Shown one piece after another: positions 52,237-61,650 of a DNA stretch of 64,000 bases. The DNA comes from Nitrospina sp052156635 (GTDB lineage: Bacteria; Nitrospinota; Nitrospinia; Nitrospinales; Nitrospinaceae): positions 1-64,000 of the forward strand of contig NZ_JBQKUO010000001.1 of NCBI RefSeq assembly GCF_052156635.1, in the 5' to 3' direction. The translations under genes were made by a program, and so were the position numbers. How positions within the stretch are numbered: position 1 is the first letter of the stretch; the number at the start of each line of letters is the position of its first letter. The notes below the pieces were generated by a model. That model worked only from the letters and a program-made list of their open reading frames with translations. It did no database searches and was not told the origin of the DNA.

Positions 52237-54429
52237 ATGAAACGTCTTCTCACTTTCACCCTCATTCTGGTCTGCCTTTCGGCAAGCGTTTCCGCATTCG
52301 CCCAGTCGTTCCACCGGCCCATCAATCACAAGCTGTCGGTGACGCTCGACCCGGATCGGCATCACGCCCGGATCGAGGACACCCTCACCCTCTACCCCAA
52401 CTCGCTGTCCGGCGAGTCGCTGACGTTCACCCTGCACGCGGCTTACAACATCATTAAAGTCGAAATCCCGCACCAGGGCGAATGGAAGACCGAGGTGACG
52501 AAGGTGGAGGACGCCGCCGGGGACCTGCCGCCGCGCCAGCACATCGTCATCCAAAAGCCGGATGGGAAGAAGTGGCCGGATTTCCTGCAGGTGCTGTTTC
52601 GTTATGAAGGACGGTATCACGACCCCCTGCGGCCGGAAAGCGATTCAGGGAGGGAAGCCGTGCCCGGTGAAGAGGGTGAAAAAGATACGGGGATTTTTCT
52701 TTCTTCCGAGAGTTACTTTTATCCGCGGCTGGAAAGCAAGTCGGGCGAGTCGCTCATGACCTTCGCACTCGGCGTGGCAACGCCCCGCGACCTGAAAGTC
52801 ATCAGCCAGGGCAAACGCATCCGCGAGACCACGCACAACGGTCCGCGCCACACGCTGTGGCAGTGCGACGACCCGATGCAGGAAATCTACATCGTCGCAG
52901 ACCGCTACATCGAGTACAAGGACCGCTACGAAGACGTCACCCTCTACGCCTTCCTGCGCTCTCCGGACGAAACACTGGCGCAGAAGTACCTCGATGCGGC
53001 AAAAGGTTACATCCGCTTTTACGACCGCCTGCTGGGCGAGTATCCGTTCGTCAAGTTCGCGCTGGTGGAGAATTCGGTGCAGACCGGTTACGGCATGCCG
53101 TCGTTCACCCTGCTGGGTTCGCGCATCATCCGTTTCCCGTTCATCCTGCACACCTCGTTCCCGCACGAGATCCTGCACAACTGGTGGGGCAACGGCGTGT
53201 ATGTGGATGCGACCGGCGGCAACTGGTCGGAGGGGCTCACCGCCTACCTCGCCGACCACCTCCTGCAACAGCTGGACGGCCATGGGCCTGATTACCGCTT
53301 TCAGCAGCTAATCAAGTACCTGAACTACGTCAACACGCAGAATGAAATCCCCATCGCGAAATTCATGTCACGGCACAGCATGGCGTCGCAGGCCATCGGC
53401 TACGGCAAACTGCTGATGGTGCTCAACATGCTGAGGCTGGAGGTGGGCGACAGGATCTTCCTGGAAGCGCTGGCGGATTTTTATTTCACACAACGATTTC
53501 ACCGCGCCGGGTTCGAACACCTGCGCGCTCACTTCGAACTGTATCACGGGAGAAACCTCGACACGTTCTTCCGTCAGTGGATCGAGGAGAAGGGCGCACC
53601 GGAACTGGAACTGGTCCACACCACGGTGGAACCGTTTCCCGACGCTTACCGCCTGACGCTGGAAATTAAACAGAAGCAGGCCCGCCCCCTGTTCGCGTTT
53701 CAACTGCCGGTGGCGGTGTGGTACGAAGGCGCAGACCAACCGAAGATCGAACTGGTGTCCATCGATCCCCAACCGGTGCAACACGTCACCGTGTTCGTGG
53801 ACGGCGAACCGAAGGCAGTCATGCTCGATCCGTATTACGACGTGTTCCGCAAACTCGACCGCAGGGAAGTGCCCGCCAGCATCGGCCAGACCTACGGCGA
53901 CGGCAAGGCCGTGGCGGTGATGCCCAGCGTGTCGTCGCGTGACCTCATCGAAGGCTTTCACGAGTTCGCCACCTCGGTGGACAACCTGTCCGACATGGTG
54001 CTCGACCAGGTTTACGATTTCAGTGGCAGCGCTGCCACGTGGGTGTTCGGCCGCCACAACCTGAAAGCTCAGGCCCTCCTGCCGAAGCTGGCGGAGTTCG
54101 GCGTCTATCCTGGAGAACTCGGCATCACCGTGAACGGCAAACTGTATATGTATGAAGAGAACAGTTTTATTTTCACCCTGCCGAACCCGCAAAACCCCGG
54201 GCACTCCGTGACCTGGGTGATCCCGCACACCGCCGCCGCGATTCCGGGACTCATTCGCAAACTGCCTCACTACGGGAAGTACGGGTACCTCGTGTTCTCC
54301 GGTTTCGCCCCCGACAACCAGGAAAAAGGGGTCTGGCCCGGCGACCGCAGTGCCCTGATGACCACCTTCGTTACAGGCGACTACACCCTTCCGCCGCGCC
54401 CGCCACTCACCCCCACCCGGCCGGAATGA
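52237..54429 (+). CDS. Secreted M1-family-like zinc peptidase
   Basis: 730 residues with a signal peptide (...SASVSAFAQSF). The N-terminal beta domain is followed by a gluzincin catalytic domain: HEILHNWWGN with a Glu in NWSEGLTAYLADHL about 18 residues on. The GAMEN-type exopeptidase motif is replaced by TGYGMPSFTLLG. The C-terminal 200 residues are unassigned. Probably periplasmic. Starts 15 bases after the NusG-II gene. Confidence 0.88.
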   Translation: MKRLLTFTLILVCLSASVSAFAQSFHRPINHKLSVTLDPDRHHARIEDTLTLYPNSLSGESLTFTLHAAYNIIKVEIPHQGEWKTEVTKVEDAAGDLPPRQHIVIQKPDGKKWPDFLQVLFRYEGRYHDPLRPESDSGREAVPGEEGEKDTGIFLSSESYFYPRLESKSGESLMTFALGVATPRDLKVISQGKRIRETTHNGPRHTLWQCDDPMQEIYIVADRYIEYKDRYEDVTLYAFLRSPDETLAQKYLDAAKGYIRFYDRLLGEYPFVKFALVENSVQTGYGMPSFTLLGSRIIRFPFILHTSFPHEILHNWWGNGVYVDATGGNWSEGLTAYLADHLLQQLDGHGPDYRFQQLIKYLNYVNTQNEIPIAKFMSRHSMASQAIGYGKLLMVLNMLRLEVGDRIFLEALADFYFTQRFHRAGFEHLRAHFELYHGRNLDTFFRQWIEEKGAPELELVHTTVEPFPDAYRLTLEIKQKQARPLFAFQLPVAVWYEGADQPKIELVSIDPQPVQHVTVFVDGEPKAVMLDPYYDVFRKLDRREVPASIGQTYGDGKAVAVMPSVSSRDLIEGFHEFATSVDNLSDMVLDQVYDFSGSAATWVFGRHNLKAQALLPKLAEFGVYPGELGITVNGKLYMYEENSFIFTLPNPQNPGHSVTWVIPHTAAAIPGLIRKLPHYGKYGYLVFSGFAPDNQEKGVWPGDRSALMTTFVTGDYTLPPRPPLTPTRPE

Positions 54430-54448
54430 CCGCACGGGCCAACTAAAT

Positions 54449-54477
54449 TTGGCCTTCCCCGTTTCCTGAAGTATAAT
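54449..54477 (+). promoter_or_regulatory. Candidate promoter of the lipase-like gene
   Basis: TTGGCC (54449-54454), 17-base spacer, perfect TATAAT (54472-54477), 58 bases before the start codon. Confidence 0.6.
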
Positions 54478-54535
54478 TTCCGCATTCCAAAGCGGCGCCC
54501 CTCACCGTTTCAACTGTTCCGGAAAGGACTCCACC

Positions 54536-55966
54536 ATGGCCAAAGACACCACCCTGATCATCCACGGCTGGAGCGACTGCTCCAACTCGTTCAAAAAACT
54601 CAAACAGTTTTTGGTCGACAACAAGGTCGGCACGGTGCAGACCATCCTTTACGCCGATTACGAATCGCGCGAAGACAATATCACCTTCAACGACGTGGTG
54701 GACGGACTGAACGACCAGATGATCGAAAACGGCCTCATCGACGCTGACGGCAACAAGCTGAAGGACGTGAACGTGATCGTGCATTCCACCGGCGGGCTGG
54801 TGATCCGCCACTGGATCTGGCAGTACTACCACGACCGCATCGACCAGTGCCCGGTGAAACGGCTGGTCATGCTGGCCCCGGCGAACTTCGGCTCGCCGCT
54901 GGCGCACCGCGGCAAATCGTTCATGGGGAGCCTGTTTAAAGGAAGGTGGAAGATCGGCGACATGCTGGAAGTCGGGCGCAACCTGCTGAACGGCCTGGAG
55001 CTGGCCAGTCCCTACCAGTGGGACCTGGCGCACGAAGATGTGTTGCGGGAGGAACCTTATTACAACCGCAAGCAGATCCAGACGACCATCCTCGTCGGCT
55101 TGAAAGACTACGAAGGCCTGCGCGGCTGGGTGAACAAACCGGGCACCGACGGCACCGTGGTCATCGCCGGCACCTCTCTCGACACCGCCAAGCTGGTGCT
55201 CGACTTTTCCCATTCCGGCAAGGACCCGGCGAGACAGCACCACGACTGGGCGTACCAGAATCCGCCGGACGATTTCGGTTTCGGCGTGATTGCGGGCGTG
55301 GACCATGGTTCCATCGTCGAACCCACCTCCCCCAAGACCGGCGACAAGGGGATGGTCGGCGGGCTCATCCTGAGGGCGCTCACCACGAAGACATCCAAGG
55401 ATTTCGAAAAATTCATCAAAGACCTCGAGCAGTACACGGAAAGCTGTTACCAGAAAACACAAAAGCCGCGGTTCCAGCAGTTCGTTCTGCACGCGGTGGA
55501 CGACCTGGGCGATTCGATCAAGGACTTCACGGTGGAGTTTTTCATTTTCCGTCCTCACCGCCTGTCGAAGAAAGGGCTCGCCGACGATTCCAAAATGGAC
55601 AAACTGGAACAGGACCTGAGCCAGGAGGTGCACGAAATCCTGACAGCCAACTTCCACACCAACCAGACCGACGCCAGCTTCCGGCGGTTCCTGGTGGACC
55701 TGGAGGAAATCCGTGCATTTTTAAATAAAGCGGAGGAAGCACTGGGAGCCAAGCCCGCACTCAGCATGCGCGTGCACGTGCCGAAGGTGGACGATGGAAT
55801 CCAGTACGAAAACAAGGACCTCGAGAACATCGTCATCCATGACACCAGCGGCACGTTGAAACCACCGAAGAATTTCTTCTACGAGAACACGACGACGTTC
55901 ATCGAACTGCGCGTCAACCGGTTCAACAACTACGTGCACATCGGCGTGAAACCGCGCAAACACTGA
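54536..55966 (+). CDS. Alpha/beta-hydrolase, lipase-like
   Basis: 476 residues starting MAKDTTLIIHGWSDCS. The N-terminal half has the oxyanion-hole HGW and a nucleophile elbow VHSTGGLV (GxSxG variant with His for the first Gly), then LAPANFGSPL, as in PGAP1/lipase-like hydrolases. The C-terminal ~190 residues (from about 290) are unassigned and beta-rich. No signal peptide, so cytoplasmic. Own promoter. Confidence 0.85.
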   Translation: MAKDTTLIIHGWSDCSNSFKKLKQFLVDNKVGTVQTILYADYESREDNITFNDVVDGLNDQMIENGLIDADGNKLKDVNVIVHSTGGLVIRHWIWQYYHDRIDQCPVKRLVMLAPANFGSPLAHRGKSFMGSLFKGRWKIGDMLEVGRNLLNGLELASPYQWDLAHEDVLREEPYYNRKQIQTTILVGLKDYEGLRGWVNKPGTDGTVVIAGTSLDTAKLVLDFSHSGKDPARQHHDWAYQNPPDDFGFGVIAGVDHGSIVEPTSPKTGDKGMVGGLILRALTTKTSKDFEKFIKDLEQYTESCYQKTQKPRFQQFVLHAVDDLGDSIKDFTVEFFIFRPHRLSKKGLADDSKMDKLEQDLSQEVHEILTANFHTNQTDASFRRFLVDLEEIRAFLNKAEEALGAKPALSMRVHVPKVDDGIQYENKDLENIVIHDTSGTLKPPKNFFYENTTTFIELRVNRFNNYVHIGVKPRKH

Positions 55967-55987
55967 GAGCGGAACCCCGAGGAAGAA

Positions 55988-56863
55988 TCAACTCCCCGGG
56001 GAAGGCAGGGTCCGGCGGTATTCTCCGGCAAATCCTTCGGACGAGATACCGACCGGCAGGTAGCGAACAGCGATGGCCGCCATGTGGTCGCGGTATTCCT
56101 TATATATGGAGTCCGGATTCACCCGTGCCATGGCGATGGGAAGCGGGGTTTTCAAAGTCCGCGCCCCGTCCGGTGTGCCGTCACCCTCTATGAAGTGATC
56201 GATCACCACCCCCACGATTCCCGTCTTTGCCAGCTTTTCAAAAAACGCATCCGGATCGTTTACAGGGTATAGAGGAGCCATGCAGGCCACCGCATCGATG
56301 CCCGCATCCGACAACTCCCGCAACAGACGAATACGGTCTTCCAGTCTGGATGGAGGCGGCGGCATTCCGGGCAAACGCCCGGTATCGCCTTCTATGGATA
56401 CATGCACACGAAGTCGGCAAAGCTTCGACAGCGCCTGAACGCGTGCGAGGTCTTCGCGGATGCCCGTGGTGTGGGTTTGCAGGATCAATTCATCCGGCGG
56501 CGCGTCGAGAAGGGCATCCAATAGCGACCGGGTTATGCGATAGGTTTTTTCCACAGCCTGCCAGGGTTCGGTGGAACTGGAAAGGAAGATGGAAAACGGT
56601 TGCGAACGTTTGTGCGCCCACCTGCGTTCGGCGCCGGCGGTGCGGTGGTATACCTCAGCCGCATTGGTTTTGACATCGACGAACCCGCCCCATTCGCGGC
56701 CGCGGGTCAGCCACGGGTTGAATCGCACGTAGCACGCGGCGCCGCAGGCGGACTTGCCAAGACCGCAGCCGGTGTAGGGATTCATCGAATGCGAGCACAC
56801 CCTTTTCAAATATCCCGTGGAGCGGGTCAGGATGGACCGGCATTCCACTACCGAAACCTGCAT
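55988..56863 (-). CDS. SplB-like radical SAM protein with altered cysteine spacing
   Basis: 291 residues from MQVSVVECRSIL with GGGAGGGG upstream. The motif NPYTGCGLGKSACGAACYV corresponds to NPYxGCxHxCxYC of the spore-photoproduct-lyase/COG1533 family, but the cysteines are spaced C-x6-C-x3-C instead of C-x3-C-x2-C. Later barrel elements: FLSSSTEPWQ and VHVSIEGDTG. The substrate is unknown. 28 bases after the secreted protein gene on the same strand. Confidence 0.8.
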   Translation of the reverse strand: MQVSVVECRSILTRSTGYLKRVCSHSMNPYTGCGLGKSACGAACYVRFNPWLTRGREWGGFVDVKTNAAEVYHRTAGAERRWAHKRSQPFSIFLSSSTEPWQAVEKTYRITRSLLDALLDAPPDELILQTHTTGIREDLARVQALSKLCRLRVHVSIEGDTGRLPGMPPPPSRLEDRIRLLRELSDAGIDAVACMAPLYPVNDPDAFFEKLAKTGIVGVVIDHFIEGDGTPDGARTLKTPLPIAMARVNPDSIYKEYRDHMAAIAVRYLPVGISSEGFAGEYRRTLPSPGS

Positions 56864-56891
56864 GATCCCCTCCCGCGCGACAGGGGTTCCA

Positions 56892-57386
56892 TCACTGGGG
56901 TTTGTCCCCCTCCCACCATTTGCCCCACTTGACCGATGAGATGTTCTGGCTGAACTGCGGAGCCGCGTGGAAATATATTTCCACGCCACCGGACTTATCA
57001 TCGGCGGGACGCGTCACCCATTTGTTTTCAGGAAGCAGGTCCAGGTTGATCAGCCACACTTTGCGGTTGTCGGTTTTGCGGATCACAAGAAATCCACGAT
57101 CCTTTCGGTACTCAAAAAGTCCAAACAGAGTCACCGTCCTTCCCGGTTGGCCCTCCAGAGTCAGCGTGTAACGACCCTGGCACCAGTAGTCCCGGAAACC
57201 TTTCATGCTGGACACATCGTTTCCCGACTCCACATCATACAATCCCTGACAATCAATCTTCCTTGCATCCTCAAATTCGAATAACGGCTCCTTGTAAAGG
57301 ATGAGTTCGCCGCGTTGTTCGTGAGCGTAGGCAGAATTGGAAAATATCCAAAATACCAAAACCAGTATGAAGCATCGTGTCTTCAT
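56892..57386 (-). CDS. Secreted protein of unknown function
   Basis: 164 residues from MKTRCFILVLVFWIF; signal peptide cleaved near AYAHEQ. The mature part has two Cys (RKIDCQGLYDV, RDYWCQGRYTL) likely to be disulfide bonded and a beta-rich character. Not recognised. It precedes the SplB-like gene by 28 bases. Confidence 0.75.
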   Translation of the reverse strand: MKTRCFILVLVFWIFSNSAYAHEQRGELILYKEPLFEFEDARKIDCQGLYDVESGNDVSSMKGFRDYWCQGRYTLTLEGQPGRTVTLFGLFEYRKDRGFLVIRKTDNRKVWLINLDLLPENKWVTRPADDKSGGVEIYFHAAPQFSQNISSVKWGKWWEGDKPQ

Positions 57387-57565
57387 GGCCCCACGGTGTC
57401 CTTCCAAAGGTTGGCAATACTATTAAAAGACTACCGCAAATAAATTGCATGGACCAAGGAAAACCGGTATTCGTGCAGATAAGTTATGCGGAGGTATGGC
57501 AAATTGATTATAATATCCGCTTTGCAATCAATCCCACAGACCCACCCCTTATTGGGTACACATAA

Positions 57566-59485
57566 GTGGAATCACGACCTGAATTTGTAAAGTTATTGTG
57601 GGGCATTCTTGCCGCCTTTTTGTTCGTCATCGACCTGCTTTTGCCGGAAGGGACGATCGACGGCTTCTTTTATGTGATTCTGGTTCTTGCGGCACTGCGT
57701 ATCCGCCACAAAAACTTTTTGATCATGGCGACCCTTCTGGCCACGATGCTGAACATGATCGGGTTTTATCTGGCACTGGAAGGCCCCAACCTTTATCAGG
57801 AACTTCTGGACAGGTTGGGCTCCACGCTGACCATCTGGGTTGCGGGCTGGCTGTGCCTGGTGCAACAGAAGTCGGAAGACCATGCCTATCAGTTGCTGCA
57901 ACGGCAAGGGTCCTTTGTGCAGTTGCACAAGGACATCGCCGTCGCTTCCAACGAAACGCGGGCTGTGGAGGAAACGTTGCAGTACTGCCTGCGGCGCATC
58001 TGTCATCAGGCGGGGTGGCCTGTGGGTCACCTGTACCTGGTCAATTCCCCCGCCAATCCGAACCTGGTCTCCACCACCACCTGGCACCTGGAAAACCCGG
58101 AACAGTTTCAGACGTTTCGTTCCGTCTCCGAAGGCACCGTCTTCGATTCCGGAATCGGGCTTCCCGGTCGTGTGCTGGCCAACGGCAAACCTGCCTGGAT
58201 CATTGACGTCAACAAGGACCCCAATTTCCCGCGCGCGCGGTTGTCCCCCAACATCGGCGTCAAGGCAGGGTTTGCGTTTCCCATCCTGATTGGTAACGAG
58301 GTGGCGGGCATCATGGAATTTTTCTCGCCACGTGCGGAACCTCCGAACGATGACATGCTGGAAGTCATGGGCCACATCGGCACCTTGCTGGGCCGCGTTC
58401 TGGAGCGCAAGCGGGCCGAGGACGAACAGGAACAACTGCTTCACTTTTTGAAGGAACGCGTCAACGAACAGACATGCCTTTACAATGTGGCCAACCTGAT
58501 CGCCAATGCCAAAACCATCCGCGAGGTGTTCAACAACCTGCAGTCCTATGTGGCCTCGGCCTGGCAATACCCGGAGATCACCCGCGTCAAGGTCGTCTTT
58601 GGTGAAGAGGCGTTCGCTCCGCCGGATTTCCGGGAAACGCCGTGGACCATGTCCGCACCGCTCACCATCCACGGCGTTCAGCAGGGATCGCTGGTGGTCT
58701 GTTACCTGGAGGAAAGACCGGATTCGGAGGAAGGCCCTTTTGTCAAGGAAGAGCGCCGGCTTCTGGACGGGCTCGCATACCTGTTGAGCGTTGCAGCGCA
58801 ACGCAAGCTTGCAGAAGAGGAAATCGAACGTTCGCGCCAGCAGTTGCGCAACCTCTACAACAAACTGGAAACCGTTCGCGAAGAAGAACGGTCGCGCATC
58901 GCCCGCGAAATCCACGACGAGATGGCGCAGGTGCTGACCACAATGAAGCTGGAGGTGGCGCGGCTGTGCAAGAAGCTGGAAGTCAGACACCCGGAGCTCA
59001 AGGAAAACGCAGAAACGGTGATCGAGCTGATCGACCAGACCATCCCGACGGTCAAGCAGTTGATCCACGACCTGCGCCCGCCGATTCTCGATCACTTTGG
59101 CCTGGAGGAAGCCATCTCCTGGCAGGGTCAGGAATTCGAACGGTTGACGGGCATTCAATTTGAATTCGATTGCGACAGCGAACCTGAAAACCTGGACAAG
59201 GAACGGTCCACCACCTTGTTTCGTATTTTCCAGGAGACGCTCACCAACGTCGCGCGGCATTCCAAGGCGGAGAATGTGAGCGTGAAACTGAGTGATGAAA
59301 ATGGTATGGTATCATTGCATGTTCAGGATGATGGGGTGGGCATCACCCCGGACAGACTGAAAAACGGCCATTCCCTTGGCATTCTGGGCATGCAGGAACG
59401 GGCACGGGTCTGGGGGGGCTCCGTGAACTTTGTAAGCAAACCCAACGAGGGTACGTTGGTAACCATCAACATCAGCAGAAACTAA
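57566..59485 (+). CDS. Membrane sensor histidine kinase, NarL-system type, with GAF domains
   Basis: 639 residues with a GTG start. Three to four membrane helices occupy about residues 8-105 (LLWGILAAFLFVIDLLL ...). Two GAF-like domains follow (about 130-290 and 300-420). The HisKA_3 dimerisation domain contains the phospho-acceptor His450 in REIHDEMAQVL. The HATPase has N box ETLTNVARHSK and G box DDGVGI. The stimulus is unknown. Eighteen bases before its response regulator; a TATAAT lies 50 bases upstream without a good -35. Confidence 0.92.
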   Translation: MESRPEFVKLLWGILAAFLFVIDLLLPEGTIDGFFYVILVLAALRIRHKNFLIMATLLATMLNMIGFYLALEGPNLYQELLDRLGSTLTIWVAGWLCLVQQKSEDHAYQLLQRQGSFVQLHKDIAVASNETRAVEETLQYCLRRICHQAGWPVGHLYLVNSPANPNLVSTTTWHLENPEQFQTFRSVSEGTVFDSGIGLPGRVLANGKPAWIIDVNKDPNFPRARLSPNIGVKAGFAFPILIGNEVAGIMEFFSPRAEPPNDDMLEVMGHIGTLLGRVLERKRAEDEQEQLLHFLKERVNEQTCLYNVANLIANAKTIREVFNNLQSYVASAWQYPEITRVKVVFGEEAFAPPDFRETPWTMSAPLTIHGVQQGSLVVCYLEERPDSEEGPFVKEERRLLDGLAYLLSVAAQRKLAEEEIERSRQQLRNLYNKLETVREEERSRIAREIHDEMAQVLTTMKLEVARLCKKLEVRHPELKENAETVIELIDQTIPTVKQLIHDLRPPILDHFGLEEAISWQGQEFERLTGIQFEFDCDSEPENLDKERSTTLFRIFQETLTNVARHSKAENVSVKLSDENGMVSLHVQDDGVGITPDRLKNGHSLGILGMQERARVWGGSVNFVSKPNEGTLVTINISRN

Positions 59486-59502
59486 TCTAGGAGTTATCAA
59501 TA

Positions 59503-60159
59503 ATGACAACTGAAGTTCTGACCTCGAAGAAAAAGATCAGAATTCTGATCGCAGATGACCACCCCCTGTTTCGCCGTGGACTCAAAAACGCGTTTTCAGA
59601 AACGCCCGACATCGAAATCATCGCGGAAGCAGACAATGGGAACGATGTTCTGGACAAAATCCGTGACCAGGAATTGAGCCTGGTGATCCTGGATATTTCC
59701 ATGCCGGGAAAAGACGGCCTGGAGGTCGTGAAGCAAATCAAGACGGAATATCCCAAACTGCCCATCCTCATCATGAGCGTGTACCCGGAAAACCAGTACG
59801 CGGTGCGCTTCATCAAAGCCGGCGCGGCGGGATACCTCACCAAGGAAAGCGCTCTCGACACGCTGCTCCACGCAGTGCGCAAGGTGTCCCAGGGTGGAAA
59901 ATTCGCCAGCCCGGAAATCACCGAACGACTTGCTTTCGATTTCCTCGAAACCAACAAACCGTTGCACGAAACGCTGTCGGATCGCGAGTACCAGGTATTC
60001 CTCATGATCGCGCGTGGCAAATCGTTGACGGAGATCGCCAACGAATTGTCGTTGAGTGTGAAGACCATCAGCACGCATCGGTCCCGCATTCTGGAAAAAA
60101 TGAAAATGAAAAAGAATGCGGAACTGATTCATTACGCAATCAATTACAGCCTCATTTAA
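59503..60159 (+). CDS. NarL/FixJ-family response regulator
   Basis: 218 residues. Receiver domain with acidic pair IADDHPLF, phospho-acceptor Asp in VILDISMPGKDGL, and the Lys in YLTKES. C-terminal LuxR-type helix-turn-helix (LSDREYQVFLMIARGKSLTEIANELSLSVKTIS). AGGAG gives a good ribosome site. Partner of the kinase upstream; its targets may include the secreted-protein genes that follow, which is inference. Confidence 0.95.
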   Translation: MTTEVLTSKKKIRILIADDHPLFRRGLKNAFSETPDIEIIAEADNGNDVLDKIRDQELSLVILDISMPGKDGLEVVKQIKTEYPKLPILIMSVYPENQYAVRFIKAGAAGYLTKESALDTLLHAVRKVSQGGKFASPEITERLAFDFLETNKPLHETLSDREYQVFLMIARGKSLTEIANELSLSVKTISTHRSRILEKMKMKKNAELIHYAINYSLI

Positions 60160-60502
60160 CTAAAATACGGTAACGCAACTCCCGCCTCCGGTTTTTGTGA
60201 CCGAAAAATCCCAGCCTCTCCTTTTATCTTCCTAAATCGAAAAAATACGACAACAGATAAGAATAAATCCCGGCCAGCCTTACCCTAAAAAAGCTTCACT
60301 AAATTCTATTTTGAGTAGGTTATTTTCCTACAACAGAAATAGCCATACGCTGATAGTTAACCTTCCCACCTTTTATTAAACTCCACCTTAACTTGGAATC
60401 TCAGTATTGGGCATAACAATCACTTTGCTCTTTTCGACATTGCGTTTCTCTAAATTAAGGTAATGAGATTCTGACCGACGCAATCCGAAGGAAAGGAAAA
60501 TT
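60160..60502. other. A/T-rich intergenic region after the two-component system
   Basis: 343 bases, more A/T-rich than the rest of the window, without a supported gene. It contains a short inverted repeat GTAGG-N7-CCTAC near 60315-60331. No consensus promoter pair was found, so regulation by an activator such as the adjacent response regulator is possible. Confidence 0.4.
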
Positions 60503-60904
60503 GTGAACCCGTTTTCCCGAAAAGTCCTGCTTGCCGCCCTCGTCACTGCGGCCGCATTTCTAACCACGACCATTCCGGCTGATGCGGAAACTTACCTCCT
60601 CCGCACCATTTCCCTGACCACCGTTGAAGGGGAGGCTTCCGAGTACACCTATCATGTCCCAGCCGGTAAATCGGTGCGTGTTCAAAACGATTTGGACCGA
60701 GTGATCCACAATACATCCATTGCGCGGGTCAACCCGGATAAAAATATGGTACGTGTTCAGGCTTTCCAGCCCGGTCAGTCCATGGACCTGGAATTCACCG
60801 CCCAGGGAACCTATCGGATTTGTTACGAATGGAAGCCGAAACACGCCACCGTTTTCCAACAGTCTTGTGTTCGTGTCAACGTGGTCAAGCTCCAGTCCAC
60901 GTAA
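60503..60904 (+). CDS. Secreted cupredoxin-like protein
   Basis: 133 residues with a GTG start preceded by GAAGGAAAGG. Signal peptide ends near PADAETY. The mature 100 residues have a beta-sandwich pattern (YTYHVPAGKSVRVQN, PGQSMDLEFTAQGTYRICYEW). Candidate copper ligands are the His in VIHNTSI and Cys/His in ICYEWKPKHAT; a fourth Met or His is not evident. No family recognised. Confidence 0.75.
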   Translation: MNPFSRKVLLAALVTAAAFLTTTIPADAETYLLRTISLTTVEGEASEYTYHVPAGKSVRVQNDLDRVIHNTSIARVNPDKNMVRVQAFQPGQSMDLEFTAQGTYRICYEWKPKHATVFQQSCVRVNVVKLQST

Positions 60905-61017
60905 GAATTCCTGAAGCTACAGCGGGGAGCAAAATTTTGTTTTTAGGAAAGTTTCTATTTAATCATTTTAATGTTTCATTTTTATTATCCTCACATCACG
61001 ATGAAAGGAGCCGAGGA

Positions 61018-61458
61018 ATGAAAAAGATTTCTTTGCTGACTGCTCTGTGCGTTGTTGCCTTCAGCGGCACGGCGTTTGCCGGAACCATCAAACCCGGTGA
61101 ATCCACGTCCTGCAACGATGCCAAACAAATCACGGTAGAAGTTGACACCATCCCGAACAAAGCTGCTGGTGAGTTCGGTCACACCGCCAACGATCGCGGA
61201 ACCGCGAGCCTGGTGGTATGGAAGTCTTCCAACGCCACCACCGTGCCCCTGACCTTGGGCCCGAACGACAGCAACCAGTCCCTGACCACGACCGACCACG
61301 GTAAGGTTGGTATCAAGCCGATGGGCACCATGGGCCGCAACAAGGTTGTTCTGACCGGCCAGCCGGCTTTCAGCCGCGGTGACTCCATTGGTGACATCAG
61401 CGGTCTGGTACGGTTCACCAACACCGGCACCAACACCGTTAAGGTTACCTGTCAGTAA
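61018..61458 (+). CDS. Small secreted protein, probably well expressed
   Basis: 146 residues from MKKISLLTALCVVAF with AAAGGAG upstream. Signal peptide ends at TAFAGT. The mature part is rich in Thr, Gly and Asn, beta-rich, with one Cys near each end (STSCNDAK and VKVTCQ) that may close the fold by a disulfide. A narrow set of codons and a strong terminator suggest high expression. Not recognised; a structural or surface role is possible. Confidence 0.78.
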   Translation: MKKISLLTALCVVAFSGTAFAGTIKPGESTSCNDAKQITVEVDTIPNKAAGEFGHTANDRGTASLVVWKSSNATTVPLTLGPNDSNQSLTTTDHGKVGIKPMGTMGRNKVVLTGQPAFSRGDSIGDISGLVRFTNTGTNTVKVTCQ

Positions 61459-61531
61459 TCAACAAATCAGAACCCCTGTGGGAGTAACATTCGAGCTCTA
61501 ACCGTTACAGCGGACACTCCCTTACCCAAGG

Positions 61532-61566
61532 AAACAGCCGGCACGCCCCTGCCGGCTGTTTTTTTG
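61532..61566 (+). terminator. Intrinsic terminator of the small secreted protein gene
   Basis: AACAGCCGGC (61533-61542) and GCCGGCTGTT (61551-61560) form a perfect 10-bp stem, loop ACGCCCCT, followed by a T-run. Confidence 0.93.
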
Positions 61567-61576
61567 TGCCCTCATC

Positions 61577-61606
61577 TTGGCAACCCCCGCCCGTTTGGTG
61601 TAAAAC
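61577..61606 (+). promoter_or_regulatory. Candidate gltX promoter
   Basis: TTGGCA (61577-61582), 18-base spacer, TAAAAC (61601-61606), about 45 bases before the start codon. Confidence 0.4.
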
Positions 61607-61650
61607 TGTTCTTCACATTCCAACCGCTTTAACCGAGGAACCCGAACCCC

